A stretch of 60,506 bases of DNA from contig NZ_VDMJ01000038.1 in assembly GCF_006335115.1 (NCBI RefSeq), positions 6,313-66,818 of the forward strand. Direction: 5' to 3'. Both the position numbers and the translations under genes were made by a program. Below are positions 50,278 to 59,897 of the stretch, piece by piece (the first letter of the stretch is position 1; every line of letters starts with the position of its first letter). The stretch comes from Streptomyces sp. NP160 (lineage in GTDB: Bacteria; Actinomycetota; Actinomycetes; Actinomycetales; Quadrisphaeraceae). Under the pieces are notes generated by a model. The model saw only the letters and a list, made by a program, of their open reading frames with translations, was not told the DNA's origin and did not search any database.

Positions 50278-50333
50278 GGGTCGTCCTGTCTCTGCTGGGG
50301 TGCGTGGTCGGAGTCGGCGCGGCGCGAGGGCCG

Positions 50334-51248
50334 TCAGAGGTGGTCGGCGAGGAAGGCGTCGAGCGCCGAGGTGGTGTCGCTGTCGAGCAGCTCGAGGCCG
50401 TGCTTGGCCCCGGGCACGACGACGAGCTGGTGCTGCGCCCCCGCCTGCGCCAGGGCCTGGTCCATGACCTGGGCCTGGTCGAGCGGGACCAGCTCGTCCG
50501 ACCCGATCACCTGCAGGAGCGGCGAGCTCTGGGCCGTGACGCGGAAGACCGGCGACGCCTCGCGGGCGGCGGAACACCTGCTGAGGTCCTTGCAGCCCAT
50601 GTACTCGGTCGCGATCTTCGCGCTGGCGGCCGAGGCCCCGTCCGGGGAGGCGAGGGTGCCGGTGAAGTCCGTCGCTCCGGAGAGGGCGACGACAGCGCGG
50701 GGCACGACCGGTGGGTCACCCATGCCGACGGCCAGGGAGTCGGCGATGATCGCACCCGCGGAGCTGCCGATCACCGCGGTGCGGCTGGTGTCGAAGCCGT
50801 AGCGCTGCGACACGTCGGGCGTCGCCGCCCAGCCGAGCGCCGCCGAGGCGTCGAGGACCTGTGCTGGGAAGACGTCGGGCAGGAGCCGGTACTGGATGGC
50901 CAGGGCCGCGTAGCCGCGGTCGGCGAGCCGCTCGCACAGCTTCCTGACGTTGGACTTGTCACCCTGGGAGAAGCCCCCGCCGTGGAGGAGCAGCACGAGG
51001 GGCAGCGGTCCGGACTGGTCCTTGGGACGGCACACGTCGGCGACGAGCTGGTCGCCCTCGACCTCCCGGTACGGGACGTCCTCGTCGACCACGACGGTCG
51101 ACTCCTGCGTGCGCCCGGGCAGCAGCTGCGGAGGCGGAGGCTCGGTGCACGCCGTGCTGAGGCCCAGGAGGGCAGCGGTGGCGAGGACGAGCACGCGGCG
51201 CGCCATGCCGCGGTCGCCGTCGCGAGCGCGGTGGAGGAAGTGGGTCAC
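50334..51248 (-). CDS. Lipoprotein alpha/beta hydrolase (BD-FAE/carboxylesterase-like)
   Basis: A 304-residue predicted lipoprotein. The signal ends in a lipobox LSTAC near residues 30-34. The hydrolase domain has LLLHGGGFSQGD (oxyanion HGGG), an AVIGSSAGAIIAD nucleophile elbow, GSDELVPLDQ and VPGAKHGLELL, giving plausible Ser-Asp-His residues of the esterase/lipase family. GTG at 51,248 overlaps the preceding stop by 4 nt and has AAGGA upstream; an ATG at 51,206 is an alternative. It is next to an acyltransferase gene, so it may remove or remodel acyl groups on the EPS. Confidence 0.85.
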   Translation of the reverse strand: MTHFLHRARDGDRGMARRVLVLATAALLGLSTACTEPPPPQLLPGRTQESTVVVDEDVPYREVEGDQLVADVCRPKDQSGPLPLVLLLHGGGFSQGDKSNVRKLCERLADRGYAALAIQYRLLPDVFPAQVLDASAALGWAATPDVSQRYGFDTSRTAVIGSSAGAIIADSLAVGMGDPPVVPRAVVALSGATDFTGTLASPDGASAASAKIATEYMGCKDLSRCSAAREASPVFRVTAQSSPLLQVIGSDELVPLDQAQVMDQALAQAGAQHQLVVVPGAKHGLELLDSDTTSALDAFLADHL

Positions 51249-52393
51249 GAGGTCCTTCGGGGGGAAGCCGCTCTCGGCGCGGGGGCGGACGAGGAAGTGG
51301 CGGACGGTGCGGCTGGGGGCCGCTTGCGGCCGGTGAGGGCCCGCGGGGGGACGAACAGCCACCTGAAGCGGCTCAGGACCCGCCCGAGGAGCACGGACAG
51401 CAGGGTGACCGTGACGAGCATGGCGGCGAGCACGGCGAGCGGGCCCAGCGGCAGTGCGCCGCGGTCGCGGAGGGCCACGAGCACGGCGCACAGGACGGCG
51501 ATGACGAAGATGTGCACGAGGTAGAGGTGCAGGCTCCGCGCTCCCAGGTAGGAGAGCCAGGACAGCGGCCGCAGCCTCACGAGCTGGCGCGCCGCGGTGC
51601 AGCAGGCCACCACGGCGCCGACCTGCCCGAGCATGGCGACACCCGGGACGCGGGAGCCGTAGGGCACGTAGGCGGCCACCGCCGCGAAGGTCCCCCAGAC
51701 GGCCAGGCCCGCCAGAGGCGTCCACCACGGGGAGCGGCTCACGGCCGTGAAGAGCTGCTTGGACCAGAGCGCTCCGGCCAGGAAGTAGACGGCGTACTCG
51801 AGGACCCGATCCCACCCGACGTTGGTGGAGGTCATGAGCCCCGCGGAGACGAGGGCGGAGACCGCCGCCGCCACGGACACGACGGGGACTGCGGCGGCAC
51901 CGCGCACCAGCCAGAGCAGCAGGGTCAGGGCGAACAGCGCCCAGATGAACCAGTAGCTGCTGGTGGGCCACACCGGGGCGAGCAGCAGGTACAGCGGCTC
52001 CTGCGCGGTGGCACCCGCGCCGTCACCGCGCACGTTGGGCACGAGCGCGTAGAAGGCGAACCGGACCACGGACCAGACGAGGTAGAGGTAGGCGTACCCG
52101 AGCAGGCGGCGCCTCCACGTGTCGCCCAGCGTCCACTCGACCACGCGGGCGTGGAACATGCCGGCCAGCGCGATGAAGACAGGCATCGGCAGCATCTCGA
52201 GGACCGTCTTGAGGCGCCCCATGCCGCCGACGTCCAGGCCGACGGAGCGCTGGAAGAGCATGCAGTGGTAGAGGATCACCGCGAGGATGGCCACGCCCTT
52301 GGCGAGGTCCACCCAGTCCTTGCTGCCTCCGGGCGGCGAGACCAGAGTCCTGGTCAGCCGCCAGCCCTGCCGTGCGCCCACCGCCGTGATCAT
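51245..52393 (-). CDS. Acyltransferase family 3 membrane protein (polysaccharide O-acyltransferase)
   Basis: A 382-residue integral membrane protein of about ten hydrophobic segments. The N-terminal VDLAKGVAILAVILYHCMLF resembles the D-x-x-K-G-x-x-I...H element of the acyltransferase 3 family (O-acetylase). The C-terminal tail is Pro/Ser/Ala-rich. It should acylate, probably acetylate, EPS sugars. ATG overlaps the upstream stop by 4 nt. The next gene is a possible deacylase-like esterase. Confidence 0.88.
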   Translation of the reverse strand: MITAVGARQGWRLTRTLVSPPGGSKDWVDLAKGVAILAVILYHCMLFQRSVGLDVGGMGRLKTVLEMLPMPVFIALAGMFHARVVEWTLGDTWRRRLLGYAYLYLVWSVVRFAFYALVPNVRGDGAGATAQEPLYLLLAPVWPTSSYWFIWALFALTLLLWLVRGAAAVPVVSVAAAVSALVSAGLMTSTNVGWDRVLEYAVYFLAGALWSKQLFTAVSRSPWWTPLAGLAVWGTFAAVAAYVPYGSRVPGVAMLGQVGAVVACCTAARQLVRLRPLSWLSYLGARSLHLYLVHIFVIAVLCAVLVALRDRGALPLGPLAVLAAMLVTVTLLSVLLGRVLSRFRWLFVPPRALTGRKRPPAAPSATSSSAPAPRAASPRRTS

Positions 52394-53661
52394 CCGTGCA
52401 GCCCCCCCAGGCCCTCGACGTTGCGCAGCGCCCGCTCGCGCTGCCCGGGTAGATGGTGCTGCAGCCGGCCCGCCACGTCGCCGTCCTGCAGCGAGTCGAG
52501 CAGCGAGATCACCCGGCTGCCCATGCCCGGGGCCGGCTCGACGCACAGCTCCGGGACGCCGAGGGCCTCCATGAGCCCGCTCACCTTCCCCTGCGTGGAG
52601 AAGGTCACTGCCGGGACGCCGGCCATGAGCGACATGATCGCCAGGTGCATGCGGCCGGTCACCACCACCTGGGCCGACGCCGCCAGACCCCGCACCTCGG
52701 CCGGCGTGGGTGCACGCTCCACGAGGTGGACGCTGCCGGGCGGCACGTCGCCCGCGACGGCCTCCGCGACCGCGCGGCACGCGGTCAGGTCGTCACTGGT
52801 CCCCCGCAGCACGTGAGGGAGCAGCACCACCGCGAGCCCGGACGCGACGAGGTGCTCGACCAGCGTCCGGTACTCGGCGACCTGGTCGACGCGCTTGCCG
52901 ACGAGGGCGCTCGCGTTGACGACGGCGAGGCCGCGCGCTCCGGACCGACGGGTCTGCGCTCGGGCCTGCTCGGCCAGGCCGTCGTCTGCGGACCGGGCGA
53001 GGAAGACGACGTCGGCCGTCTCCACCACACCGGGAACGCCGGTGGCCCGCGCGCGAGCCGCCGAGTGCGGGTCGCGCAGGAGCGGTGCGGCTCCGGCGCG
53101 AGCCGCAGCGCGGAGCGCCCTCGCCGCGGGGCGGCGCGGGCTCGCGTTCCAGCTGAAGCCCAGCAGCCGGGTGGGGACGCCCCTCAGAGCACCGAGCTCG
53201 GCGAGGAGGATGCGGTTCACCGAGCCGGTGAGGCTGTACCCCCCGTCGAGCATGTCCGCTCCGACCACGCTGAGCGAGGCGGCCGTGTCGAGGAGCTCGG
53301 CGAAGGCCTCGAGGTCCCTCGTGCGCTGAGCTCCGCGACCGTAGACGAGGTGCGGGAGCGAGACGACGTCCGCCGAGGCTGACAGGTGCGGAGCCAGGCG
53401 GAGGTCACCGGGGTTGCGCTCGACGACGACGACGCGCCCGCTGACGTTCTCGACGAAGGCCTCGACCATCGCGAGGTCCCCGGTGTTGCCGGCACCCGGC
53501 GGGCCCACGAGCACGTGCACCGGCACCGCGCCGGGAGGGGCGGCCACGCGGCCCCGCGCCGCTGCAGCGCGTCGCACGGCGGCGGAGGTCGCCCGGGAGG
53601 TCGCGGCGCGTCCGCGGACCGCAGCCCGGGTCCGGCGGACGACGCGAGCGACGGGGTTCAC
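52390..53661 (-). CDS. Polysaccharide pyruvyltransferase family protein
   Basis: A 423-residue protein. The first about 45 residues are Arg/Ala-rich. The core has VHVLVGPPGAGNTGDLAMVEAF at about 48-69, SVVGADMLDGGYSLTGSVNR and, near the C-terminus, VVVTGRMHLAIMSLMAGVP, the pyruvyltransferase pattern. It differs from the other two pyruvyltransferase proteins of this operon and is probably from another subgroup. GTG at 53,661 overlaps the flippase stop by 4 nt. Polymer pyruvylation is predicted. Confidence 0.8.
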   Translation of the reverse strand: MNPVARVVRRTRAAVRGRAATSRATSAAVRRAAAARGRVAAPPGAVPVHVLVGPPGAGNTGDLAMVEAFVENVSGRVVVVERNPGDLRLAPHLSASADVVSLPHLVYGRGAQRTRDLEAFAELLDTAASLSVVGADMLDGGYSLTGSVNRILLAELGALRGVPTRLLGFSWNASPRRPAARALRAAARAGAAPLLRDPHSAARARATGVPGVVETADVVFLARSADDGLAEQARAQTRRSGARGLAVVNASALVGKRVDQVAEYRTLVEHLVASGLAVVLLPHVLRGTSDDLTACRAVAEAVAGDVPPGSVHLVERAPTPAEVRGLAASAQVVVTGRMHLAIMSLMAGVPAVTFSTQGKVSGLMEALGVPELCVEPAPGMGSRVISLLDSLQDGDVAGRLQHHLPGQRERALRNVEGLGGLHG

Positions 53662-55214
53662 GACGCACCTCCGGGGACGAGGTCCTCGGCCTGGCGACGA
53701 GGAGCCGGAGCGCGACGGTTCCGCAGGTGGCCGACGAGCGCGAACAGCTCGCGGAGGTCACGCCGGTAGGGGGGCACGACGAGGGCCGTGACCGCGAGCG
53801 CCAGGAGCAGCACGAAGGTGCCCACGAGGAGGTCGAGGACCGGAGGCGAGGTCCACAGCGCGTCGAGCGCTTCGGTGGACGCGTAGGAGACGGCTCCGGC
53901 GGCCGCGTTGACCGCCAGCACCCGCGCCCCGGTGGTGAACATCATCCCGGCGGGGGCGTCGCTGCGCCGCGCCAGCCACAGCAGCTGCGACGGCCAGAGG
54001 ACGAGGGAGGACACCGCGTAGGCGGTGGCCACCCCGAGCACGCCCCACGTCCCGCCGAGGGCGATGGCCCCGATCATCAGCGGACGGCTGACCAGCGCGA
54101 AGCGGAGGTTGGCGGCGGTCAGGCCCTTCGCGAGGATGACCCAGTAGGTGGCGTACCCGGCGGTGGACGCGAAGCCCGCGACGCTGAGGATGCGGAAGGG
54201 GGTCACGACGCCCTCCCACTGGCTCCCCAGTGCCACGTCGACGACCGCCTCGGCCTGAGCGGCGCACACGGCGAGCACGAGGGCCGTCGCGCTCAGCAGG
54301 GCGCCCTGACCGACCCTGAGGTAGCGGGCGAAGCGCTCCGGTTCGTCCTGCAGGCGGGACAGGACCGGGAGGGCGACCCTCGTGGACGGCGCGTTGATCT
54401 GCAGCAGCGGCAGCATCATGAGCTGGAAGGCGCGGTTGTAGAGACCCAGCGCGGAGGCGCCGACCGTGGCACCGATGACCACCGAGTCGACGTTCCGGCT
54501 GGAGTACCCGAGCAGCTGCACCGCCGCCAGGTTGGAGCCGAACTTCAGGAACTGGCGCATCGGAACACCCCGCCGCGGCAGGCCGGGGATCCAGCGCGTG
54601 GACCACACGAGCGCGACCAGCTGCACCAGCGCGGACGTCAGCTGCTGCGCCACGAGGGCCCAGTACCCGGCGCCCGCAGCGGCTGCGCCCACGGCGACCA
54701 GCAGGCCCGCCACCTGCGCCGACGTGTCCACCACGGCGAGCGCGGTGAAGCGCATGCGCCGGGTGAGGTCTGCCCGGTGCTGCGTCGCGACGCCGTTGAG
54801 CAGGAACGTCACGCTGATGGCGGCGGCGATCGGCACGAGCCGCTCGTCGTCGTACAGCGAGGCGATGGGGTGGGAGGCCGCGATCACCGCCAGCGTGAGC
54901 ACGAGGCCGATGGCCGTGTTGATCCAGAAGAGGTTGGTCCGCTGGGCCAGGCTCACCTCCTTGGCCTGGATGGCGGCGGAGGAGAGGCCGAAGTCGCGCA
55001 GCACCTCGCCGATCCCGGTGATGGCCACCACCATCGTCACGACGCCGTAGGCCGACGGGTCGAGGAGCCGCGCGAGGACGACGATCCCCAGGAGCTGGAC
55101 GCCGATGCGGACGACCTGGCCGATGGTGGTGACCGCGGCACCCCGCGCTGCCAGCCGGCCGTTGACCCTGGGCGCCTTCGGCGGCGGCGCCTGCGACCCG
55201 GTCGAGGCGCTCAC
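53658..55214 (-). CDS. Wzx/WzxC-type flippase (MOP superfamily)
   Basis: A 518-residue polytopic protein that should flip lipid-linked repeat units. The N-terminal RLAARGAAVTTIGQVVRIGV and LGIVVLARLLDPSAYGVVTM are typical of the WzxC/TuaB subgroup. NLAAVQLLGYSSRNVDSVVIG lies near the middle. Hydrophobic segments continue to about residue 490, with a basic cytoplasmic end. The GTG start overlaps the preceding stop by 4 nt. Confidence 0.94.
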   Translation of the reverse strand: MSASTGSQAPPPKAPRVNGRLAARGAAVTTIGQVVRIGVQLLGIVVLARLLDPSAYGVVTMVVAITGIGEVLRDFGLSSAAIQAKEVSLAQRTNLFWINTAIGLVLTLAVIAASHPIASLYDDERLVPIAAAISVTFLLNGVATQHRADLTRRMRFTALAVVDTSAQVAGLLVAVGAAAAGAGYWALVAQQLTSALVQLVALVWSTRWIPGLPRRGVPMRQFLKFGSNLAAVQLLGYSSRNVDSVVIGATVGASALGLYNRAFQLMMLPLLQINAPSTRVALPVLSRLQDEPERFARYLRVGQGALLSATALVLAVCAAQAEAVVDVALGSQWEGVVTPFRILSVAGFASTAGYATYWVILAKGLTAANLRFALVSRPLMIGAIALGGTWGVLGVATAYAVSSLVLWPSQLLWLARRSDAPAGMMFTTGARVLAVNAAAGAVSYASTEALDALWTSPPVLDLLVGTFVLLLALAVTALVVPPYRRDLRELFALVGHLRNRRAPAPRRQAEDLVPGGAS

Positions 55215-56284
55215 GAGCGGCCTCGCGCACCACGACCACCGAGGAGGCGGTCATACAGGTCGGCGTGCTGACGGCCGAGCACGTCCCAGTCGCGGCCCGC
55301 CAGGTGGGGGCTGCCCCCGCTGCCCGCCCGGACGCGCTGCAGGGCGGACACGACGTCGTCAGCGGTGAGCTCGTCGTCGTAGAGGTGGACCCACTCCTCC
55401 CCCGCCTCGTCCCGCAGCGCCTCGGTGCTGGGGGTGCGGGGCACGAGGACCGGCCGGTCCAGAGAGAGGGCCACCAGGAGGGCTCCTGAGTTGTGCAGCT
55501 CCCGGTAGGGCAGCACCACCAGCTCCCCGGCGGTCACCTCGGCCACCAGGTCGGCGTCAGGGACGAACTCCAGCCGGGCGCTGAGCGCGGGCTCGCGGTC
55601 CACCGCGGACTCGACCAGCTCCCGCATGCCACCGGAGGGGCTGCCGACCACCCGCACGGCGGCGCCGCGGCGACCCAGCTCACCGGTGATCTCGATGAGG
55701 CGGTCCACGCCCTTGTAGGGACGGATGATGCCGGCGTAGACCACGCGTCCGCTGACCGCCTGGGACCGGGGGTGCTCGGCGAACCTGTCGCGGTAGTGCC
55801 CGTGGAGGATCACCGTCGAGCGCGTCCGACCGGCGTCACGCGGGACGCGCGTGGTGGGGTTGAGCAGCACGAAGTGGTCGGTGGCCCGGTCGACGGCCGC
55901 CAGGACCAGCGCCTCGGCGCGGGAGCCCGGCTCGTGGGGGGTCGTGTTGTGCACCGTCCTCACCACGGGCGTCCGCAGCACGCGGGTGCGCACCAGCAGG
56001 GCGAGCGCAGCGCTGCGCCGAAGGGCCCGCCGACGGCGGCTGCTGGCGCGGAGCAGCAGCTCGGGCCAGTGCAGGTGCAGCACGTCGTAGCCGCCCAGCA
56101 GGGCCCTGCGCCACGAGAAGTACTGCACCTGCACCTCGGCGGGCGCCATCTGCGTCACCTGGTCGACGAAGCGCGTGGTGCCGTTCGGCGCCGACAGCGA
56201 GTGGAGCACCCGCACGGTCCTCTGCCGAGGGCCTGGGTGCCGCCTGCTCGCGACCCCGCCCCTCTCCGTCGTCGTCCCGGTCAC
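55211..56284 (-). CDS. GT4-like glycosyltransferase
   Basis: A 357-residue GT-B enzyme. After an N-terminal basic stretch, VRVLHSLSAPNGTTRFVDQV, YDVLHLHWPELLL and TPVVRTVHNTTPHEPGS form the acceptor half. The donor half has RVVYAGIIRPYKGVDRLIEI, FVPDADLVAEVTAGELVVLPY, then HNSGALLVALSLDRPVLVP. This matches the GT4 layout with a Pro-Tyr-Lys-Gly motif, but E-x7-E is not conserved. GTG at 56,284 overlaps the Wzy stop by 4 nt. The donor sugar is unknown. Confidence 0.87.
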   Translation of the reverse strand: MTGTTTERGGVASRRHPGPRQRTVRVLHSLSAPNGTTRFVDQVTQMAPAEVQVQYFSWRRALLGGYDVLHLHWPELLLRASSRRRRALRRSAALALLVRTRVLRTPVVRTVHNTTPHEPGSRAEALVLAAVDRATDHFVLLNPTTRVPRDAGRTRSTVILHGHYRDRFAEHPRSQAVSGRVVYAGIIRPYKGVDRLIEITGELGRRGAAVRVVGSPSGGMRELVESAVDREPALSARLEFVPDADLVAEVTAGELVVLPYRELHNSGALLVALSLDRPVLVPRTPSTEALRDEAGEEWVHLYDDELTADDVVSALQRVRAGSGGSPHLAGRDWDVLGRQHADLYDRLLGGRGARGRS

Positions 56285-57750
56285 CGCTGGGCCTCCGCCT
56301 TCACGAGGGAGCGGGCCGCCCCGCTCGGAGCTCGGTCTGCGCCGGCGGCTGGAGCTCGCCGTGGACGGTGGTCTCGGCGCACAGCGGGCGGAGTCGGCGC
56401 TCCGTGCAGCGCCAGCAGCACGAGGAAGCCGATCAGGACGTGCATCGCCCTCACGGCGTCGAGGGAGTTGAAGCCGGTGACCGCCACCGCGTAGGCCACC
56501 AGCGAGGCGACCACGGCGACGTCGCGACGCGCCAGCGCAGCGGCGCACGCCGCCCCGACGAGCAGGACGAAGAGCACCAGCCCGGGCAGGCCGATGCTGA
56601 TGAGCAGCTGCAGCAGGGAGTTCTCGATGACGATGTCGTCGAAGCGGCGGCCGGAGACGCCCGAGCTCGCAGGGCCCGAGCCCAGCCAGTCGCTGTCGTG
56701 GGCAGCGCGCAGGGCGATGTCGATGGCGCGCGTGCGGACCCCGGCGGAGAGTCCGGACTCCAACGAGTCCTCGCGCTCGGCGAGCGGCTGGAAGACGCTC
56801 AGACCCGCGAAGGCGATGAGGCCGAGCGGCAGCACTCCCAGCAGCCGGCGCGCCGCCGGGCGCGCCGCGATCAGGGAGACCAGCACCACGCCCACGGCGA
56901 CACCCGCACCGAGGGCGAGCAGGGAGCCGCGGGAGACGGTCATCAGGGTGCCGAGCGCGGCGGCCCCGCCCAGGACGCCGTCGCGGGTGCGCCCGGTCTG
57001 CAGCCAGCTGACCAGGCCGAGCGTGGCGGGGACGACGAAGAAGGCACCAGCCCACAGCGGGTGCCCGAAGGACGCCTCGGCGCGGTAGACCGACCACGAG
57101 GCGTCGCGGGTGATGCCGAGCGCGCCGTAGACGGCCCCGTACAGGGGTGAGGTCCTCAGCACCTGCTCGGCCACGGCGTAGGCACCCAGCACCGCACCGG
57201 ACCAGAGCAGAGCGGTGCGCAGGGCGGTGGCCTCGGCGCGCGCGTCGGGGACGAGCAGCGGCAGGAAGCACGAGACGACGAAGACGATCGTCCACGAGGT
57301 GCTGGTGGTGGGGATGACCGACCAGCCGACGGTCATCCAGAGCCACAGCACGAGGAGCAGGCCGAGCGCGTAGGTGGCGGCATGGGGCAGCACGTTGCGC
57401 AGCGCGGGATGGGGAGCAGGCGCGGCGCCGCCCACCTGCGGCGGGGTGCACCAGCGGCGCACCACCCAGACGTAGAGGATCACCAGCGCCGGTCGCAGCA
57501 CGTTGCCGACGCCCTGGTCGGGCTGGAGCTGGGCCGGGAAGAACGCGAAGACGACCAGCGCGACGGCCGGCAGCAGCCGCACCGGCAGCGCGAGCAGCAC
57601 CGCCAGCGCACCCACGGCGACCACCAGCGCGAGGACCGCGGCCACCGGGTTGCCGGACGCGACCCGGACGAACAGGCCGCTGAACGCCACCGTCCCGAGC
57701 AGCACGAGCAGCGCCCCGGCGGCAGCGCGGAACCAGCCGAGCTGGGCCAC
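56281..57750 (-). CDS. O-antigen ligase/polymerase-like (Wzy) membrane protein
   Basis: A 489-residue protein with about twelve hydrophobic segments, a periplasmic loop with EASFGHPLWAGAFFVVPATLG, then GTLMTVSRGSLLALGAG. The Arg-containing loop and GSGPASSG fit the Wzy_C superfamily. GTG at 57,750 has GAGGGGG upstream; TTG at 57,762 is an alternative. It is distinct from the Wzy at 1,515-2,891, so the two loci make separate polymers. The C-terminal tail is Pro/Arg-rich and cytoplasmic. Confidence 0.82.
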   Translation of the reverse strand: MAQLGWFRAAAGALLVLLGTVAFSGLFVRVASGNPVAAVLALVVAVGALAVLLALPVRLLPAVALVVFAFFPAQLQPDQGVGNVLRPALVILYVWVVRRWCTPPQVGGAAPAPHPALRNVLPHAATYALGLLLVLWLWMTVGWSVIPTTSTSWTIVFVVSCFLPLLVPDARAEATALRTALLWSGAVLGAYAVAEQVLRTSPLYGAVYGALGITRDASWSVYRAEASFGHPLWAGAFFVVPATLGLVSWLQTGRTRDGVLGGAAALGTLMTVSRGSLLALGAGVAVGVVLVSLIAARPAARRLLGVLPLGLIAFAGLSVFQPLAEREDSLESGLSAGVRTRAIDIALRAAHDSDWLGSGPASSGVSGRRFDDIVIENSLLQLLISIGLPGLVLFVLLVGAACAAALARRDVAVVASLVAYAVAVTGFNSLDAVRAMHVLIGFLVLLALHGAPTPPAVRRDHRPRRAPAAGADRAPSGAARSLVKAEAQR

Positions 57751-57758
57751 GAGCCCCC

Positions 57759-59897
57759 TCAACGGACGCTCCCACCGTGCAGGGCGTCCAGCCAGAGGTC
57801 CTCGACGCGCGGGAAGACGGACTCCGCGCTGAAGTCCACCGCACAGCCGTCGAGAGCGGCCGCGGCGAGGCGGTCGACCGCGTCAGGACGTCGCAGGAGG
57901 TCGTCGAGGGCCGCTTCCAGGGCAGCGGGATCCCCGGGCGGGACCACCACGCCCCGACCGCCCGCGAGCAGCTCGGGAACTCCACCGACGGACGTCGACA
58001 CCACGGCGTTGCCCCGTGCCATCGCCTCTAGCAGGAACATGGGCATGGCCTCGCCGCGCGAGGGGAGCACCGCGATGCGCGAGCGGTCGAGCAGGTCCAT
58101 CAGCTCCTCGTGCGGCAGCGCGCCGGCGAACCGGACGCCGGGGAGGTCTCGCCGCAGGACGGACTCGTCGGGGACGGGACCCGCGACCACGAGCTCCCAG
58201 CCGCGGTGGTCCAACCGCGACCAGGCCTCCTGGAGCACGTCGACGCCCTTGCGGTGGTCGACGACGCCGCCGAAGACCAGCAGGTCCTCCTTCACGGCGG
58301 GAGCACCCGCAGCGATCGCGTTGGGGATGACGTGCACCCGCTGGGAGGGCACCACTGCGGCGCTGACCGCGCGGGACTCCTCCGACAGGGCGATCACCCG
58401 GTCCGCGCTGCGCAGCACCGACCGCACCAGCCGGGGGTGCCGCGCGGCGAAGGCCGCGAAGGTGCTCCCGTGCAGGTGCGCGACGGTGGCGAGGCCGCGA
58501 CGGCGGGCCAGCCGCAGCAGCAGGCCCTCGCGGACGAAGGAGCCCCGGGTGCTGAGGTGCCCGACGACGACGGTGCTGCGGCGCTCGAGCCGGAGGACCT
58601 GCCACACGGCGCCGAGGGCGGCGCGCCCACCGGCCACCAGGTCGTGCGGTGCGCCGCGCGAGGTGATGACGGCCACGCGCACGCGCTCGAAGGGCCAGGC
58701 GAGGTACCCGTTGAGGACTTGGACCATGCCCCCCGGCACGTCCCCCGTCCGCCCGAGGTGCACCACGAGCGGCCGTCGGTCGCTCTCGGTCTCGAGGCGG
58801 TCTGCCGCCACGCCCAGGAGGCGACGCACCTGGGAGCGGCGCTCGCGCAGGGCGGCGCGCGCCTCCAGGAGTCGGGCCACGGCCTCCTCGCGGCGCGCCT
58901 CGGCCGCGGTGAGGGCGGCGACCACCTCGTCCGCCGTCGCAGAGCCGGCGTCGGTGGTGATCCCGTGCAGACCGATGGCGGCGTAGTGGCGGTCGATCTT
59001 GTCCGACCCGCTGGTCACCGAACCGACCGGGACCGCACCTTCCGTGTGGGCCGCCACCACCACGTGCAGGCGGTCGGACACGGCGAGGGCGGCGCGGCGG
59101 TACAGGGCGCGCAGGCGCTGCTCCTGCTGCCAGTGGTCTCCAGCGGACCAGCCCAGGACCTCGCCCCCGAGGTCGGCGGCGAGGCGGTGGGCGCGCTCGT
59201 CGTCGGCGTCGACCTGTGCCACGGCCCACACGCGCAGGCCGTTCGCGGCGGCGTAGCGGCGCACTCCTTCGACCCACCCGGAGCCGGGGTAGGCCGGGGC
59301 CCTCTCGTCGCCGCGCACCGAGACGACGAGGAGGTCGCGCTCCGGTGAGCGCTCGGCCGCAGCGGCGACCACCTCGTCCGGGGCGCCCTCCCCGAAGGCG
59401 AGGTCGGGCATGAGCTCACCGACGCGCAGGTACTCGGCGGTGCGGACGTCGCGCCAGAGCGTGAGGTCCGACAGGGCCACGGAGGGCATCAGCAACGCCC
59501 GTGGGAGGGGCGCGAAGCCCCTGCTGCCCACACCGGCGCGGACCGCTCGGCCACCCCGCAGCCTGATGGCGGCCAGGAGCGGGAGCATCACGAGGTGCTC
59601 CTTCATCCCCACCAGGGTCAGCTGGATCTCACCCGGCTTGAAGAGGTAGGCGACGGGGCCGCGCAGAGCTGCGAGGAGGGCCGCGCGGTACCAGTCACCC
59701 AGGGATCGGTAGACGACGGCGTCGGCCGGGAGCTGCAGCCCCTCGTCGTAGCCCTCGGGAGACTGGCCCACGTAGACGTGCAGCTGCGCGGCGGGAGCGG
59801 CCCAGGCCATGAGCTGGCGCCGCAGGATGAGGTCGCCGATGTTCTCGTACTGCCCGCGTCCGACGGCGAAGACGCTGGTGACCGGCCGCCGCGTGAC
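57759..59897 (-). CDS. Pyruvyltransferase-GT4 fusion protein
   Basis: A 712-residue two-domain protein. The N-terminal part (about 1-320) is a polysaccharide pyruvyltransferase family domain, with VFAVGRGQYENIGDLILRRQ and RRAALAVSDRLHVVVAAHTEG, close to the 46,743-47,810 protein. A charged helix (325-370) links to a GT4 domain (about 376-712). That domain has VVHLGRTGDVPGGMVQVLNG, VFGGVVDHRKGVDVLQEAW, IAVLPSRGEAMPMFLLEA and GVPELLAGGRGVVVPPGDP. GTG at 59,897 has GAGGGA 4 nt upstream; ATG at 59,909 is an alternative. It starts the second EPS operon. Confidence 0.85.
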   Translation of the reverse strand, partial: VTRRPVTSVFAVGRGQYENIGDLILRRQLMAWAAPAAQLHVYVGQSPEGYDEGLQLPADAVVYRSLGDWYRAALLAALRGPVAYLFKPGEIQLTLVGMKEHLVMLPLLAAIRLRGGRAVRAGVGSRGFAPLPRALLMPSVALSDLTLWRDVRTAEYLRVGELMPDLAFGEGAPDEVVAAAAERSPERDLLVVSVRGDERAPAYPGSGWVEGVRRYAAANGLRVWAVAQVDADDERAHRLAADLGGEVLGWSAGDHWQQEQRLRALYRRAALAVSDRLHVVVAAHTEGAVPVGSVTSGSDKIDRHYAAIGLHGITTDAGSATADEVVAALTAAEARREEAVARLLEARAALRERRSQVRRLLGVAADRLETESDRRPLVVHLGRTGDVPGGMVQVLNGYLAWPFERVRVAVITSRGAPHDLVAGGRAALGAVWQVLRLERRSTVVVGHLSTRGSFVREGLLLRLARRRGLATVAHLHGSTFAAFAARHPRLVRSVLRSADRVIALSEESRAVSAAVVPSQRVHVIPNAIAAGAPAVKEDLLVFGGVVDHRKGVDVLQEAWSRLDHRGWELVVAGPVPDESVLRRDLPGVRFAGALPHEELMDLLDRSRIAVLPSRGEAMPMFLLEAMARGNAVVSTSVGGVPELLAGGRGVVVPPGDPAALEAALDDLLRRPDAVDRLAAAALDGCAVDFSAESVFPRVEDLWLDALHGGSVR

